DNA of 64,000 nt from Pseudomonadota bacterium (lineage in GTDB: Bacteria; Pseudomonadota; Gammaproteobacteria; Burkholderiales; Sulfuriferulaceae): positions 1 to 64,000 of the forward strand of contig JAJYYK010000005.1 in the NCBI GenBank assembly GCA_021801025.1. The letters are read 5' to 3'. The translations under genes and the position numbers were made by a program. A model generated the notes under the pieces. That model saw nothing but the letters and a program-made list of their open reading frames with translations, searched no databases and was not told the origin of the DNA. This document shows positions 28,932 through 38,266 of this stretch, one piece after another. Positions within the stretch are counted from its first letter, which is position 1; every line of letters starts with the position of its first letter.

Positions 28932-29663
28932 ATGACACCGATCGCTTATCGCACCGTCCCTTTTAGCCACGGTTGGTTATGGATACGTCTGGCTTTTCGT
29001 ATGTACCGACGCAAACCTTTGATGTGGATTGCCTATGCCACGGCCATCGTGATTATCGGTGCGTTACTCACCCTGATTCCCATTGTGGGCGCTTTTGTGT
29101 TTCAACTGATTGCACCGGTATTAAATGGCGGCATGATGCTGGCTTGCCACGATGAAAGGCGACTACAACCCTTACAATTTAATCGCCTGTTTTCCGCTTT
29201 TTCCAGCCATGGATCACAGTTGGTGACGGTAGGCGGAATTTACCTCACGGGTATGTTACTGGTCTTTACCGGACCCAGCATGATGGGCAGCGATCCTGTG
29301 ATTCACCTGCTCTATTCAGGGTTAAATACACCACAAGCGCTCCAGCAGTTACAACAACTGCCCTTAACGCTGAGCGCAGGTTTCGTGTTAGGACTGAGTC
29401 TGTTGCTATTTATTGTGATGTTAATGGCTTACTGGTTTGCACCGGCGCTGGTGGTATTGGGGAATCAACGCGCAATTGATGCGATGAAGCTCAGTTTTTC
29501 TGCCTGCGCAGCCAATTTCCCTGCATTTTTTCTGTATGGGGTGATTATGTTTATCTTGTTACTTTTGGCCACCATACCGGCGATGCTCGGATTTTTAATT
29601 GTAATCCCCATCGGTTTTATTAACTACTACATCTCTTACAAAGATGTTTTTCGCCATCAATAA
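28932..29663 (+). CDS. BPSS1780-family membrane protein
   Basis: The 243-residue protein begins MTPIAYRTVPFSHGWLWIRLAFRMYRRKPLMW and has about five or six hydrophobic helices (IAYATAIVIIGALLTLIPIVG, YLTGMLLVFTG, FVLGLSLLLFIVMLMAYWF, FLYGVIMFILLLLATIPAML). It matches the conserved membrane family usually found beside thrB in betaproteobacteria. It starts one base after the thrB stop, so it is part of the DUF2782-thrB unit. No function is established. Confidence 0.85.
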   Translation: MTPIAYRTVPFSHGWLWIRLAFRMYRRKPLMWIAYATAIVIIGALLTLIPIVGAFVFQLIAPVLNGGMMLACHDERRLQPLQFNRLFSAFSSHGSQLVTVGGIYLTGMLLVFTGPSMMGSDPVIHLLYSGLNTPQALQQLQQLPLTLSAGFVLGLSLLLFIVMLMAYWFAPALVVLGNQRAIDAMKLSFSACAANFPAFFLYGVIMFILLLLATIPAMLGFLIVIPIGFINYYISYKDVFRHQ

Positions 29664-29670
29664 AATGACA

Positions 29671-29714
29671 GGCCTGAAAAGCGGATTTTTAAACCAGCAA
29701 GGAAAGAGGATGAA
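29671..29714 (+). repeat. REP-like element, degenerate copy
   Basis: GGCCTGAAAAGCGGATTTTTAAACCAGCAAGGAAAGAGGATGAA resembles the right half of the repeats at 31373-31429 and 63058-63114, including the TTTAAACCAGCAAGGAAA core. The palindromic left half is mostly lost. It lies between convergent genes. Confidence 0.6.
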
Positions 29715-29717
29715 TGA

Positions 29718-31301
29718 TCAAGGATTATTCCAGCCACGTAATATGGTGTCCAAAGCGTCTGGCAACGTTGCAGGATAATCCAGACTGGTGTGCAGACCAC
29801 GACTCTCCTGTCGCAGCTGGGCTGAATGCACAATAAGTTGTGCCGTAGCCACCAGATTCCGTAACTCAATCAAATCATTACTGACACGAAAGTTGCGATA
29901 ATAGGTTTCGACCTCTTCTGACAATAAGGCAATTCGCTTGGCTGCAGATGCCAAACGCTGGTTGGAACGCACGATGCCAACATAATCCCACATTAAGCGG
30001 CGCAACTCGTCCCAATTGTGTGCCAGCATGACTTTTTCTTCGGAATCGCGCACCCGGCTGTCATCCCATTCAGGAATAACGGGTAATGGCGACACTTCAG
30101 AAGCTTGTATTGCTTTAGCCGCCGCACGACCGAACACCAAACATTCCAGTAAAGAGTTGCTTGCCAGACGATTTGCGCCATGTAAGCCGCTGTGCGAAAC
30201 CTCACCCACTGCGTACAAGCCCTCTAACTCCGTTTTTCCTTGCAAATCAATCACAACACCACCACAGGTATAGTGGGCGGCTGGTACAATGGGAATAGGT
30301 TCACGGGTAATGTCGATGCCAAAGCTTAAGCAGCGCTGATAAATATTGGGGAAATGACTGGTGATGAATGTGGCATCCTGATGGGAAATATCCAGATAAA
30401 CGCAATCCAAACCACGTTTTTTCATCTCACTGTCTATTGCTCGGGCCACAATATCGCGGGGAGCCAGTTCCGCACGCGCATCATATTTGGCCATGAACGT
30501 TGAACCATCAGGCAGTTTCAGTATGCCGCCTTCGCCGCGCACGGCTTCGGAAATTAAAAAAGATTTTGCATGAGGATGATACAGGCAGGTCGGATGAAAT
30601 TGCACAAACTCCATATTCGCTACACTACACCCCGCACGCCACGCCATGGCGACACCGTCGCCAGTCGCCACATCCGGATTGGTGGTATACAGATAAACTT
30701 TTCCTGCCCCACCCGTTGCCAACACCGTATGATTGGCGACATAGGTCTCAACCACATCGTTACGGGTATCCAGCACATAGCAACCAAAACACCGGGTAAC
30801 ATCCAGCCCCAGTTTGGCACCCGTAATTAAATCCAGTGCGATATGATGTTCCAGTAACTGAATATTCTTGTGTCGGCGCAGGCTCTCGCACAGCGTGTGT
30901 TGCACCGCACGCCCAGTGGCATCCGCCGCGTGCAAAATACGGCGAGCGCTGTGTCCGCCTTCGCGAGTCAGATGAAATCCTGTATCGCTGCTTGGGTCAG
31001 GGGTAAATGGTACCCCCAAACGAAACAACCATTCCACAGCAGCCCGGCTATTTTTGACCACTTCGCGCACGGCATCCTCGTGGCATAACCCTGCCCCCGC
31101 AATGAGCGTGTCCTGAACATGCGCCTCCATGCTGTCATTATCAGCCAACACGGTTGCAATACCACCTTGCGCCCACGCACTGGCCGAGTCCTGTAAAGTC
31201 TTTTTGGTTACGACTGTGACGCGCAGGTGATCAGCCAAATGCAAAGCAGTTGTCAGTGCCGCCAGGCCGCTCCCAATGATCAATACATCGGTTTGCTTCA
31301 T
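29718..31301 (-). CDS. nadB: L-aspartate oxidase
   Basis: The 527-residue flavoprotein has the FAD-binding GSGLAALTTALHLADH at the N-terminus, the FRD/SDH-family blocks ASAWAQGGIATVLADNDS and FHLTREGGHSARRILHAADATG, and the active-site Arg and Thr in FVQFHPTCLYHP and ELAPRDIVARAI. GGVVIDLQGKTELEGLYAVGEVSHSGLHGANRLASNSLLECLVFG completes the capping region. It oxidises aspartate to iminoaspartate, the first step of NAD synthesis. No nadA or nadC is nearby. Confidence 0.97.
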   Translation of the reverse strand: MKQTDVLIIGSGLAALTTALHLADHLRVTVVTKKTLQDSASAWAQGGIATVLADNDSMEAHVQDTLIAGAGLCHEDAVREVVKNSRAAVEWLFRLGVPFTPDPSSDTGFHLTREGGHSARRILHAADATGRAVQHTLCESLRRHKNIQLLEHHIALDLITGAKLGLDVTRCFGCYVLDTRNDVVETYVANHTVLATGGAGKVYLYTTNPDVATGDGVAMAWRAGCSVANMEFVQFHPTCLYHPHAKSFLISEAVRGEGGILKLPDGSTFMAKYDARAELAPRDIVARAIDSEMKKRGLDCVYLDISHQDATFITSHFPNIYQRCLSFGIDITREPIPIVPAAHYTCGGVVIDLQGKTELEGLYAVGEVSHSGLHGANRLASNSLLECLVFGRAAAKAIQASEVSPLPVIPEWDDSRVRDSEEKVMLAHNWDELRRLMWDYVGIVRSNQRLASAAKRIALLSEEVETYYRNFRVSNDLIELRNLVATAQLIVHSAQLRQESRGLHTSLDYPATLPDALDTILRGWNNP

Positions 31302-31372
31302 TGTTACCCTTTCAACTTAATGTGTGAGCATACCAGACGCACTGTGATTTCGGAACCCACTCGTTTCTCAGC

Positions 31373-31429
31373 AATGAGGTCACCGGCCTTCAGGCCGGGG
31401 TTTTAAACCAGCAAGGAAAAAGGATAAAA
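31373..31429 (+). repeat. REP-like element, copy A
   Basis: The 57-bp unit contains the perfect palindrome CCGGCCTTCAGGCCGG, then TTTTAAACCAGCAAGGAAAA and AGGATAAAA. An almost identical copy in reverse orientation lies at 63058-63114, differing at about two positions, and a degenerate copy at 29671. Such units are typical substrates of REP-associated transposases, a remnant of which lies at 45825. Confidence 0.75.
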
Positions 31430-31453
31430 AGGGCTGCCGCAGCAGCCCTTTTT
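31426..31453 (-). terminator. Rho-independent terminator downstream of sqr
   Basis: AAAAAGGGCTGC-CGCA-GCAGCCCTTTTT forms a perfect GC-rich stem flanked by A and T runs, so it can work in both directions. It lies about 40 bases after the sqr stop and ends that transcript. Confidence 0.85.
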
Positions 31454-31490
31454 ATATTTCAAGCATCAAGATGTGGAAAGGACAAATGGT

Positions 31491-32843
<1,353 letters not shown>

Positions 32844-32858
32844 TCACGCAATTAATAA

Positions 32859-32886
32859 TATTAGAATATATTGATATATTCTAATA
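32859..32886. promoter_or_regulatory. Perfect 12-bp-arm palindrome upstream of sqr (operator candidate)
   Basis: TATTAGAATATA-TTGA-TATATTCTAATA lies 97 bases ahead of the sqr start. AT-rich dyads of this size are typical of ArsR-family repressors such as the sulfide-responsive BigR/SqrR group, but no ArsR gene is in the window. It indicates that sqr is regulated separately from the cyd genes. Confidence 0.65.
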
Positions 32887-32980
32887 AGCTTCATGCTATG
32901 CCTATCTCACTCACCTTGCGTATTTATCACCGAAGACTCAGGACAGCAGAAACGACTGAACGACCATGTTTAAAAAGTGC

Positions 32981-33364
32981 TCAACTAAAATCCATGTTAT
33001 CTTTAACTACCGGCTGATGATGCGCAACCCACGCCTCGTATCCCCCGCCCATGGAAACGGGCTGAAAATAACCCAGACGCTTCAAGCTGTGTGCCGCCAT
33101 CGCCGACCTGCCTCCAGTACGGCAGTAAAGTAAAATTTTAGCTTGCCGATTAGCCAGCGCAGGGTGATCCGGTGTTTTGAATTCCAGTATGCCACGCGGG
33201 ATATTGACTGAGCCCGGTAAATTCCCCGCTTCAAATTCAGACGGTTCACGCACATCAATCACCACGACGCCTTCCATCAATAATTGCAATGCGTCAGTGA
33301 CCGTAACCTCCTGAATTTGCGCCTTGGCTTCGGCTACCAACTGATGCGGTGTCATCATTGTCAT
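32981..33364 (-). CDS. Single-domain rhodanese-like sulfurtransferase
   Basis: The 127-residue protein has the rhodanese fold with VVVIDVREPSEFEAGNLPGSVNIPRG and the active-site loop YCRTGGRSAMAA, whose Cys carries the persulfide. It is cytoplasmic, without a signal peptide. Located between the globin gene and sqr, it is placed to move sulfane sulfur from SQR to acceptors such as glutathione or sulfite. Two further in-frame ATGs follow the first within five codons. Confidence 0.92.
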   Translation of the reverse strand: MTMMTPHQLVAEAKAQIQEVTVTDALQLLMEGVVVIDVREPSEFEAGNLPGSVNIPRGILEFKTPDHPALANRQAKILLYCRTGGRSAMAAHSLKRLGYFQPVSMGGGYEAWVAHHQPVVKDNMDFS

Positions 33365-33413
33365 TTATTCCTTTAAAATCGATTGAAGCATAAACCAAAA
33401 TTATTTGCTCAGT

Positions 33414-33845
33414 TTAAGCGCTGACGGCTTCAGTGTATACACTGGAATCTTCTGCGCGATTTTGCATGTGATTCGCCACTTTGACGAACGCATCCGAGAG
33501 CTCTCTACGTAACGCACTGTCCTGTACAACCTCCATCAACGCCATATCCATACACATTAACCATTGGTCTCTTTCATCCATACCAATGGAAAAGGGTAAG
33601 TGGCGAAAACGCAACATGGGATGGCCGTATTGCTCAATGTACAACTGTGGGCCACCCATCCAGCCTGACAGAAATTTCACAAATTTTTCCTCAATTTCGG
33701 CTAAATCTGCACCATGCATTTTACGGATACCATAAGCTTCTGGCAATTCGTCCATAATCTCATAAAAACGGTGCACCAATTGACGTATATGCACCTCTCC
33801 ACCAATTCGCTGATAATGATTTCCCACTGATATTTCACGCAGCAT
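33414..33845 (-). CDS. Truncated haemoglobin (group II-like)
   Basis: The roughly 143-residue protein begins MLREISVGNHYQRIGGEVHIRQLVHRFYEIM. It has WMGGPQLYIEQYGHPMLRFRHLPFSIG with the proximal His, typical of 2-on-2 globins of group II. An in-frame ATG six codons earlier is less likely. The start overlaps the end of the dioxygenase gene, so it is co-translated with it. Its place in a sulfide and bd-oxidase operon suggests oxygen, NO or sulfide binding; the ligand is not determined by sequence. Confidence 0.9.
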   Translation of the reverse strand: MLREISVGNHYQRIGGEVHIRQLVHRFYEIMDELPEAYGIRKMHGADLAEIEEKFVKFLSGWMGGPQLYIEQYGHPMLRFRHLPFSIGMDERDQWLMCMDMALMEVVQDSALRRELSDAFVKVANHMQNRAEDSSVYTEAVSA

Positions 33846-34536
33846 GCTGTAATCCCTTTCCACATTGGCGATTTGCTGGCACGGCCTGATGTATCAAGCG
33901 TGGCGCAGGCAAATCAAGATTGTTCATTAAAACAATAAATTCATCACGTGATTTCCCTAAAAAACGTGGGTTGCCCTGTCGCTCCTGTGCGACACTTGAA
34001 ACATAATGCTGGTGATAATCATGACCAGGATAAATTAAAGTCTCATCGGCCAGCGGCCAAATTTTATGTGTGATGCTGTCATACAAAGTCCCCGCATCTC
34101 CACCCTGAAAATCAGTGCGACCACAACCACCAATCAACAAGGCGTCTCCGGTAAACAAACGGTCTTGCCACAGATAACTCAAACTGCCTGTTGTATGCCC
34201 CGGCGTGGACAACACATCTATTGATTCCTCACCAAACGTCAGTATTTCACCACCACACAATTGAATGTCGGCGCAAGGCGCATTGCAATGCTGACCAATC
34301 GCTACCTGAGCGCCGGTTATTTTCCGCAAGAGGTCCGCAGCTGTCACATGATCGGCATGCACATGGGTTTCCAACACCAAAACCAGCTCCAAATTTTTCT
34401 CTCTCAGTACGGATAAATACAAATCCAGGTGCTGCATCACAGGATCAATCAATACCGCTTGATGTGAAGCGTATTCACCCAGCAAATACGAATATGCAGA
34501 ACTGCTGTGATCCAGCATCTGCCTAAAATAAACCAT
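33835..34536 (-). CDS. ETHE1-type persulfide dioxygenase (metallo-beta-lactamase fold)
   Basis: The roughly 233-residue protein has the metal motif ETHVHADHVTAADLLRK, then STPGHTTGSLSYLW, FTGDALLIGGCGRTDFQGGDAGTLYDSI and YPGHDYHQ. This set distinguishes ETHE1/PDO enzymes from other MBL hydrolases. PDO oxidises glutathione persulfide to sulfite with one iron. The ATG at 34536 was chosen because MVYFRQMLDHSSSAYSYLLG is the family start; the upstream extension overlaps ybgE. With SQR and rhodanese it makes a complete sulfide-to-sulfite route. Confidence 0.93.
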   Translation of the reverse strand: MVYFRQMLDHSSSAYSYLLGEYASHQAVLIDPVMQHLDLYLSVLREKNLELVLVLETHVHADHVTAADLLRKITGAQVAIGQHCNAPCADIQLCGGEILTFGEESIDVLSTPGHTTGSLSYLWQDRLFTGDALLIGGCGRTDFQGGDAGTLYDSITHKIWPLADETLIYPGHDYHQHYVSSVAQERQGNPRFLGKSRDEFIVLMNNLDLPAPRLIHQAVPANRQCGKGLQHAA

Positions 34537-34786
34537 AGCCCGCTCCAATTCTGAACAACCCGAATCCCATAAGACACCATGCCACAATGGGGGAAAAAAT
34601 GGCCCGCCAATAGCGGTTTTCCGGATCAAAACCCACCCCATGAACAAAACCGGCACACACGCCCCATATCACCAGCGTAATTACCCCATGTTGCATGGCT
34701 GAAACAGCAGGAGGGTAAAACGTCACCAACATGGCCAAAACGCTGGCCAAAATGAACGAGAAGATGCGCGCCGGGGTGCTGTACAT
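34523..34786 (-). CDS. ybgE: Cyd operon protein YbgE
   Basis: The 87-residue membrane protein has three predicted helices and the signature WGVCAGFVHGVGFDPENRYWRAIFSPIVA, close to YbgE of E. coli (VCAGVIHGVGF). It starts immediately after the cydX stop codon and overlaps the dioxygenase start by 14 bases. YbgE is a small accessory protein of cytochrome bd operons with no settled biochemical role. Confidence 0.9.
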   Translation of the reverse strand: MYSTPARIFSFILASVLAMLVTFYPPAVSAMQHGVITLVIWGVCAGFVHGVGFDPENRYWRAIFSPIVAWCLMGFGLFRIGAGYGLF

Positions 34787-34906
34787 TTATTTCCCCACTT
34801 TTTTACTGGCTGATTCGCTCAACTCGTGATTCTCACCATACACCGCATTCACAATGGCCAGCAATACCGCCATCGACACACCCAATACCCAAGTAAAATA
34901 CCACAT
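34787..34906 (-). CDS. cydX: Cytochrome bd oxidase small subunit CydX
   Basis: This 39-codon gene starts MWYFTWVLGVSMAVLLAIVN, the strongly conserved CydX transmembrane helix, and ends in a charged tail (SASKKVGK). It lies 16 bases after cydB, with AGGAGT ahead of the start, and its TAA touches the ybgE ATG. CydX stabilises the haem site of the bd-I complex. It is short enough to be missed by length-filtered gene callers. Confidence 0.95.
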   Translation of the reverse strand: MWYFTWVLGVSMAVLLAIVNAVYGENHELSESASKKVGK

Positions 34907-34922
34907 GCTCAATACTCCTGAT

Positions 34923-36062
34923 TTAATAGGCTGAATGATCGTTACTTTTTACAAAATCAACGGTAATTTTTCCGGACAACACGTTATAAGCCCAACTGGT
35001 ATAAAAAATAACCAGCGGCAAAAATATGAGTGTTGCAAAAAACATCAATTCCAGCGTCATATGCGAAGACACGCTGTCCCAAACAGTCAAACTGGACTGA
35101 GGGTCTGTAGATGAAGGCATGATAAACGGAAACATCGTTACCCCAGCGGTACCAATAATTCCCAGCATACTCACCGACGAACTGATGAAAGCCATGCCGG
35201 GCTTGTTAACTTTGGCCAACAAAATGGACAACAGGGCGCCGAGGAAACCCAAAATGGGAACAAGCATCGTTAATGGATAATTTGCATAATTGCGCATCCA
35301 CGCGCCGGCTTGCACAATCACCGTTTTATCCATCGGGTTGGGCAAAGCACCTGGAATATCTCCGCCTGTCACAGCGAATCCATGGATACCTGTAGCGACC
35401 CACACACCGGCCACCGCAAATAACACCACAGTTAACACCCCGAACAGCATGGAAGCAGTACGGCTACGACGATAAACTTCTGCATCAGTACGTATCATCA
35501 GAAAATTTGCACCATGCATGGTAATCATCGCTGTAGACACCAAACCGGTTAACAAGGCAAATGGATTCAACAACGCCCAAAAGCTTCCGGTATAAAAAGA
35601 GCGCAAGTCGTTATCGAAATGAAATGGCACGCCTTCAAGCAAATTACCGAAAGCCACGCCAAAAATAAGTGGGGGGACAAAACCGCCAATGAACAAGCCC
35701 CAATCCCAAGTACTGCGCCATGTCGGGTTGTCAATTTTTGAGCGGTAATCAAAGCCGACCGGGCGGAAAAACAACGACCACAAGACGGCCGCCATGGCCC
35801 AATAAAAACCCGAGAAAGCGGTGGCATACACCAGCGGCCATGCGGCAAAGATCGCGCCACCACCGGTGATAAACCACACTTGATTGCCTTCCCAATGTGC
35901 GCCCACCGTATTCAGTAGCACACGTCGCTCGTTATCATTCCTGCCCACAAAAGGCAACAACGTGCCCACCCCCATATCGTGCCCATCCATGATGGCAAAA
36001 CCCACCAATAACACACCGATAAATAGCCACCATATCACTTTGAGCGTTTCATAATCCAACAT
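34923..36062 (-). CDS. cydB: Cytochrome bd oxidase subunit II
   Basis: The 379-residue integral membrane protein begins MLDYETLKVIWWLFIGVLLVGFAIMDGHDMGVGTLLPFVGR, the CydB signature, with the conserved GNQVWFITGGGAIFAAWP, about eight membrane helices, and the family length. It pairs with CydA to form the quinol oxidase. A perfect hairpin lies in the gap between cydA and cydB. Confidence 0.97.
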   Translation of the reverse strand: MLDYETLKVIWWLFIGVLLVGFAIMDGHDMGVGTLLPFVGRNDNERRVLLNTVGAHWEGNQVWFITGGGAIFAAWPLVYATAFSGFYWAMAAVLWSLFFRPVGFDYRSKIDNPTWRSTWDWGLFIGGFVPPLIFGVAFGNLLEGVPFHFDNDLRSFYTGSFWALLNPFALLTGLVSTAMITMHGANFLMIRTDAEVYRRSRTASMLFGVLTVVLFAVAGVWVATGIHGFAVTGGDIPGALPNPMDKTVIVQAGAWMRNYANYPLTMLVPILGFLGALLSILLAKVNKPGMAFISSSVSMLGIIGTAGVTMFPFIMPSSTDPQSSLTVWDSVSSHMTLELMFFATLIFLPLVIFYTSWAYNVLSGKITVDFVKSNDHSAY

Positions 36063-36087
36063 TATTTTCTCCTAAATCAAGCGGGAA

Positions 36088-36117
36088 TTGCACAAATTAA
36101 ATGGTCAATTTGTGCAA
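36088..36117 (-). promoter_or_regulatory. Perfect hairpin in the cydA-cydB gap
   Basis: TTGCACAAATT-AAATGGTC-AATTTGTGCAA forms an 11-bp stem in the 66-base gap. There is no T-run, so it is not a standard terminator. It may protect cydA mRNA from 3' decay or adjust the CydA:CydB ratio. Confidence 0.6.
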
Positions 36118-36128
36118 CAAACCAATGC

Positions 36129-37724
36129 TTACGCTTTCTCTGCAGGTGTAGCGTTGGACAACGCACCACCCCCCTGCCGCAATTCATCCTGATAACGCCC
36201 CGTATACAAACTGCTTGGGCCTTGACGGGCGAACTTGACCATCAAATACATTTCCACAATAAACAAACCTGTGTACAGCAGCACAAACCCGGCCAAAGAA
36301 CCGTAAACACTGCCTGCCGTCAAGGAAGACGCTGACAAATAGGTCGGCAGTACGCCATAAATTGTCCAGGGTTGACGACCATATTCGGCCACAAACCAGC
36401 CCAATTCGACGGCAATCCATGGCACAGGTATAAACCACAGCGCCCAGCGCAACAACCAGCGTTTACGCATAAAATTATTTTTTACCGAGGCATAAAATGC
36501 CACAGCCAACAACGCGAGCAAACTGAAACCGGCTGCCACCATGACACGGAAAGACCAGAACAGAGGAGTCACACGCGGCACTGTATCATCCGTGGCCTGC
36601 TGAATCATCCAGGGTGTGGCATCCGCCACATTTGCGGTGTATTTTTTAAGTAACAGTCCAAAACCAAGATCCGCTTTGTACTGATCGAACTCCACCTTCG
36701 CTGCCGCATCAGCAGGGTTGCTGCGCAACGCCGCCAATGCCACCACAGCATGAATACCATTGATAATATGTTGTTTATTACGCGCTTTAATGTCAATGAT
36801 GCCCGGGATTTGTTTGGTCAATGAACGGGTGCCGATAATTCCCATCACATAAGGAATTTCAACTGACCAATCGTTTTTTTGTTCGGCTTCGTTAATGCCC
36901 GCAATCAAATTGAATGAGGCCGGTGCAGGTTCGGTGTGCCACATCGCTTCTATGGCTGCCAGTTTGGTTTGTTGATTTTCGCCCACCACATAACCGGAAT
37001 CATCACCCAGCACGATGACCGACAAAGCCGATGCCAAGCCGAATGCGGCGGCAATGCGAAATGAGCGTTTGGCAAATTCAATATCGCGCCCTTTTAACAA
37101 ATACCAGGATGAAATACCTAACACAAACACTGAAGCAGTCACATAACCGGCACTCACGGTGTGTACAAATTTGGCCTGCGCTTGGGGATTAAAAATCACA
37201 TCCCAAAAATCTGTCATTTCCATGCGCATCGTGACATAAGAAAATTCGGATCCCACCGGGTTATTCATCCAGCCATTCGCCACCAAAATCCAGAGCGCTG
37301 ATAAATTGGAGCCTATCGCCACCAACATGGTCACCATAAGGTGTTTGACTTTGCTGAGCTTGTCCCAACCGAAGAAAAACAAACCAATAAAAGTGGATTC
37401 CAGGAAAAAGGCCATCAATCCTTCAATCGCCAGCGGCGCGCCAAAGATATCCCCGACATAATGCGAGTAATACGCCCAATTGGTGCCGAACTGAAATTCC
37501 ATGGTAATGCCGGTGGTCACACCCAGCGCAAAGTTAATACCGAACAACTTGCCCCAGAACTGAGTCATATCCTTGTAAATTTGTTTGCCGGTGAGCACAT
37601 AGGTCGATTCCATAATCACCAGTATGAAAACCATGCCCAAGGTTAATGGAACAAACAAAAAATGAAACAGTGCGACAGCAGCGAACTGCAGGCGCGATAT
37701 ATCGACCAATTCCATACTTATCAT
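36129..37724 (-). CDS. cydA: Cytochrome bd oxidase subunit I
   Basis: The 531-residue protein starts [30 protein letters not shown] (ATG possibly at the fourth codon) with the haem-ligand His of helix I. It continues with the CydA blocks [23 protein letters not shown] and [17 protein letters not shown], then a long Q loop of E. coli type with the region around [34 protein letters not shown] near the C-terminus binds haems b595 and d. It oxidises quinol and reduces oxygen; bd oxidases tolerate sulfide that poisons haem-copper oxidases. Confidence 0.97.
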   Translation of the reverse strand: MISMELVDISRLQFAAVALFHFLFVPLTLGMVFILVIMESTYVLTGKQIYKDMTQFWGKLFGINFALGVTTGITMEFQFGTNWAYYSHYVGDIFGAPLAIEGLMAFFLESTFIGLFFFGWDKLSKVKHLMVTMLVAIGSNLSALWILVANGWMNNPVGSEFSYVTMRMEMTDFWDVIFNPQAQAKFVHTVSAGYVTASVFVLGISSWYLLKGRDIEFAKRSFRIAAAFGLASALSVIVLGDDSGYVVGENQQTKLAAIEAMWHTEPAPASFNLIAGINEAEQKNDWSVEIPYVMGIIGTRSLTKQIPGIIDIKARNKQHIINGIHAVVALAALRSNPADAAAKVEFDQYKADLGFGLLLKKYTANVADATPWMIQQATDDTVPRVTPLFWSFRVMVAAGFSLLALLAVAFYASVKNNFMRKRWLLRWALWFIPVPWIAVELGWFVAEYGRQPWTIYGVLPTYLSASSLTAGSVYGSLAGFVLLYTGLFIVEMYLMVKFARQGPSSLYTGRYQDELRQGGGALSNATPAEKA

Positions 37725-37945
37725 TTCAAAGACTCCTTCAGGGTGGTGGGTGTTGGTACGGCATTCGCCTTTATTGATTTAACATGGGTACCCAGCAGTG
37801 CTATGGCGACCTGATCAGAATTTCCAGGCGCGACTTGCGCGACAGGGCGGAAAAAAAACCACCAGATCGCAAAAATAATCAGAAGCTTAAATAGCAACAT
37901 GACCAGAATATGACGTCCTAATGGATGATTCCACATTTGCTCCAT
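37721..37945 (-). CDS. cydP: CydP-like small cytochrome oxidase protein
   Basis: The 74-residue protein has one membrane helix ([21 protein letters not shown]) followed by a short polar tail and fits the CydP family of putative small oxidase subunits found ahead of cydA in proteobacteria. GGAGG precedes the start. Its stop overlaps the cydA start (ATGA). It is the first gene of the operon and lies just downstream of the sigma54-like promoter. Confidence 0.82.
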   Translation of the reverse strand: MEQMWNHPLGRHILVMLLFKLLIIFAIWWFFFRPVAQVAPGNSDQVAIALLGTHVKSIKANAVPTPTTLKESLK

Positions 37946-38266
37946 ACGACCTCCTTAAAACAACACGGAACCTGAATGAGCCTACGCCTGCTGCAATTCG
38001 GTGCCAATGCGTCATAACGACGCAGTCTTGATGAGCAAGACGTATACCAACTTGTTAGTACCTTACCCTTTTTCCTTCAAAAATCAACGATACATAGGGT
38101 TTAATAAATTGATTAATATTGATTAATATATATTTTCGCCTAACTTGAATACCCGAATCAGCCGTTACCACAATTTGCAACCCAACATCAAAAATTCAAA
38201 CAAGCGCCAAAAATGACATACCGAATATTGCCGATTTAGCCTATACTGCCATTTTTGGCAGAAAGC
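37946..38266. promoter_or_regulatory. Divergent control region between cydP and fisR
   Basis: This 321-base gap holds the regulatory signals for the sulfide module. The sigma54-like element (separate entry) faces cydP. Further upstream of it a ten-base unit ATTGATTAAT is directly repeated at 38108-38117 and 38118-38127, in an AT-rich segment ending ATATATATTTT. This is a candidate enhancer site for the FisR-type activator, at about -75 relative to the expected start. Nothing in it appears to be a gene. Confidence 0.55.
38034..38050 (-). promoter_or_regulatory. Sigma54 promoter-like element upstream of cydP
   Basis: On the minus strand TTGGTATACGTCTTGCT keeps the essential GG of the -24 box and TTGCT of the -12 box at the correct spacing. 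The bases after GG (TATA instead of CACG) depart from consensus. It points at cydP, with about 90 bases to the start codon, beside a sigma54 activator gene. Confidence 0.65.

Noticed and set aside
37993..38006. TGGCACCGAATTGC on the minus strand as a sigma54 promoter for cydP
   Set aside because: The two boxes match well, but the spacer is one base short (4 instead of 5), and sigma54 spacing is strict; the site at 38034-38050 fits better.
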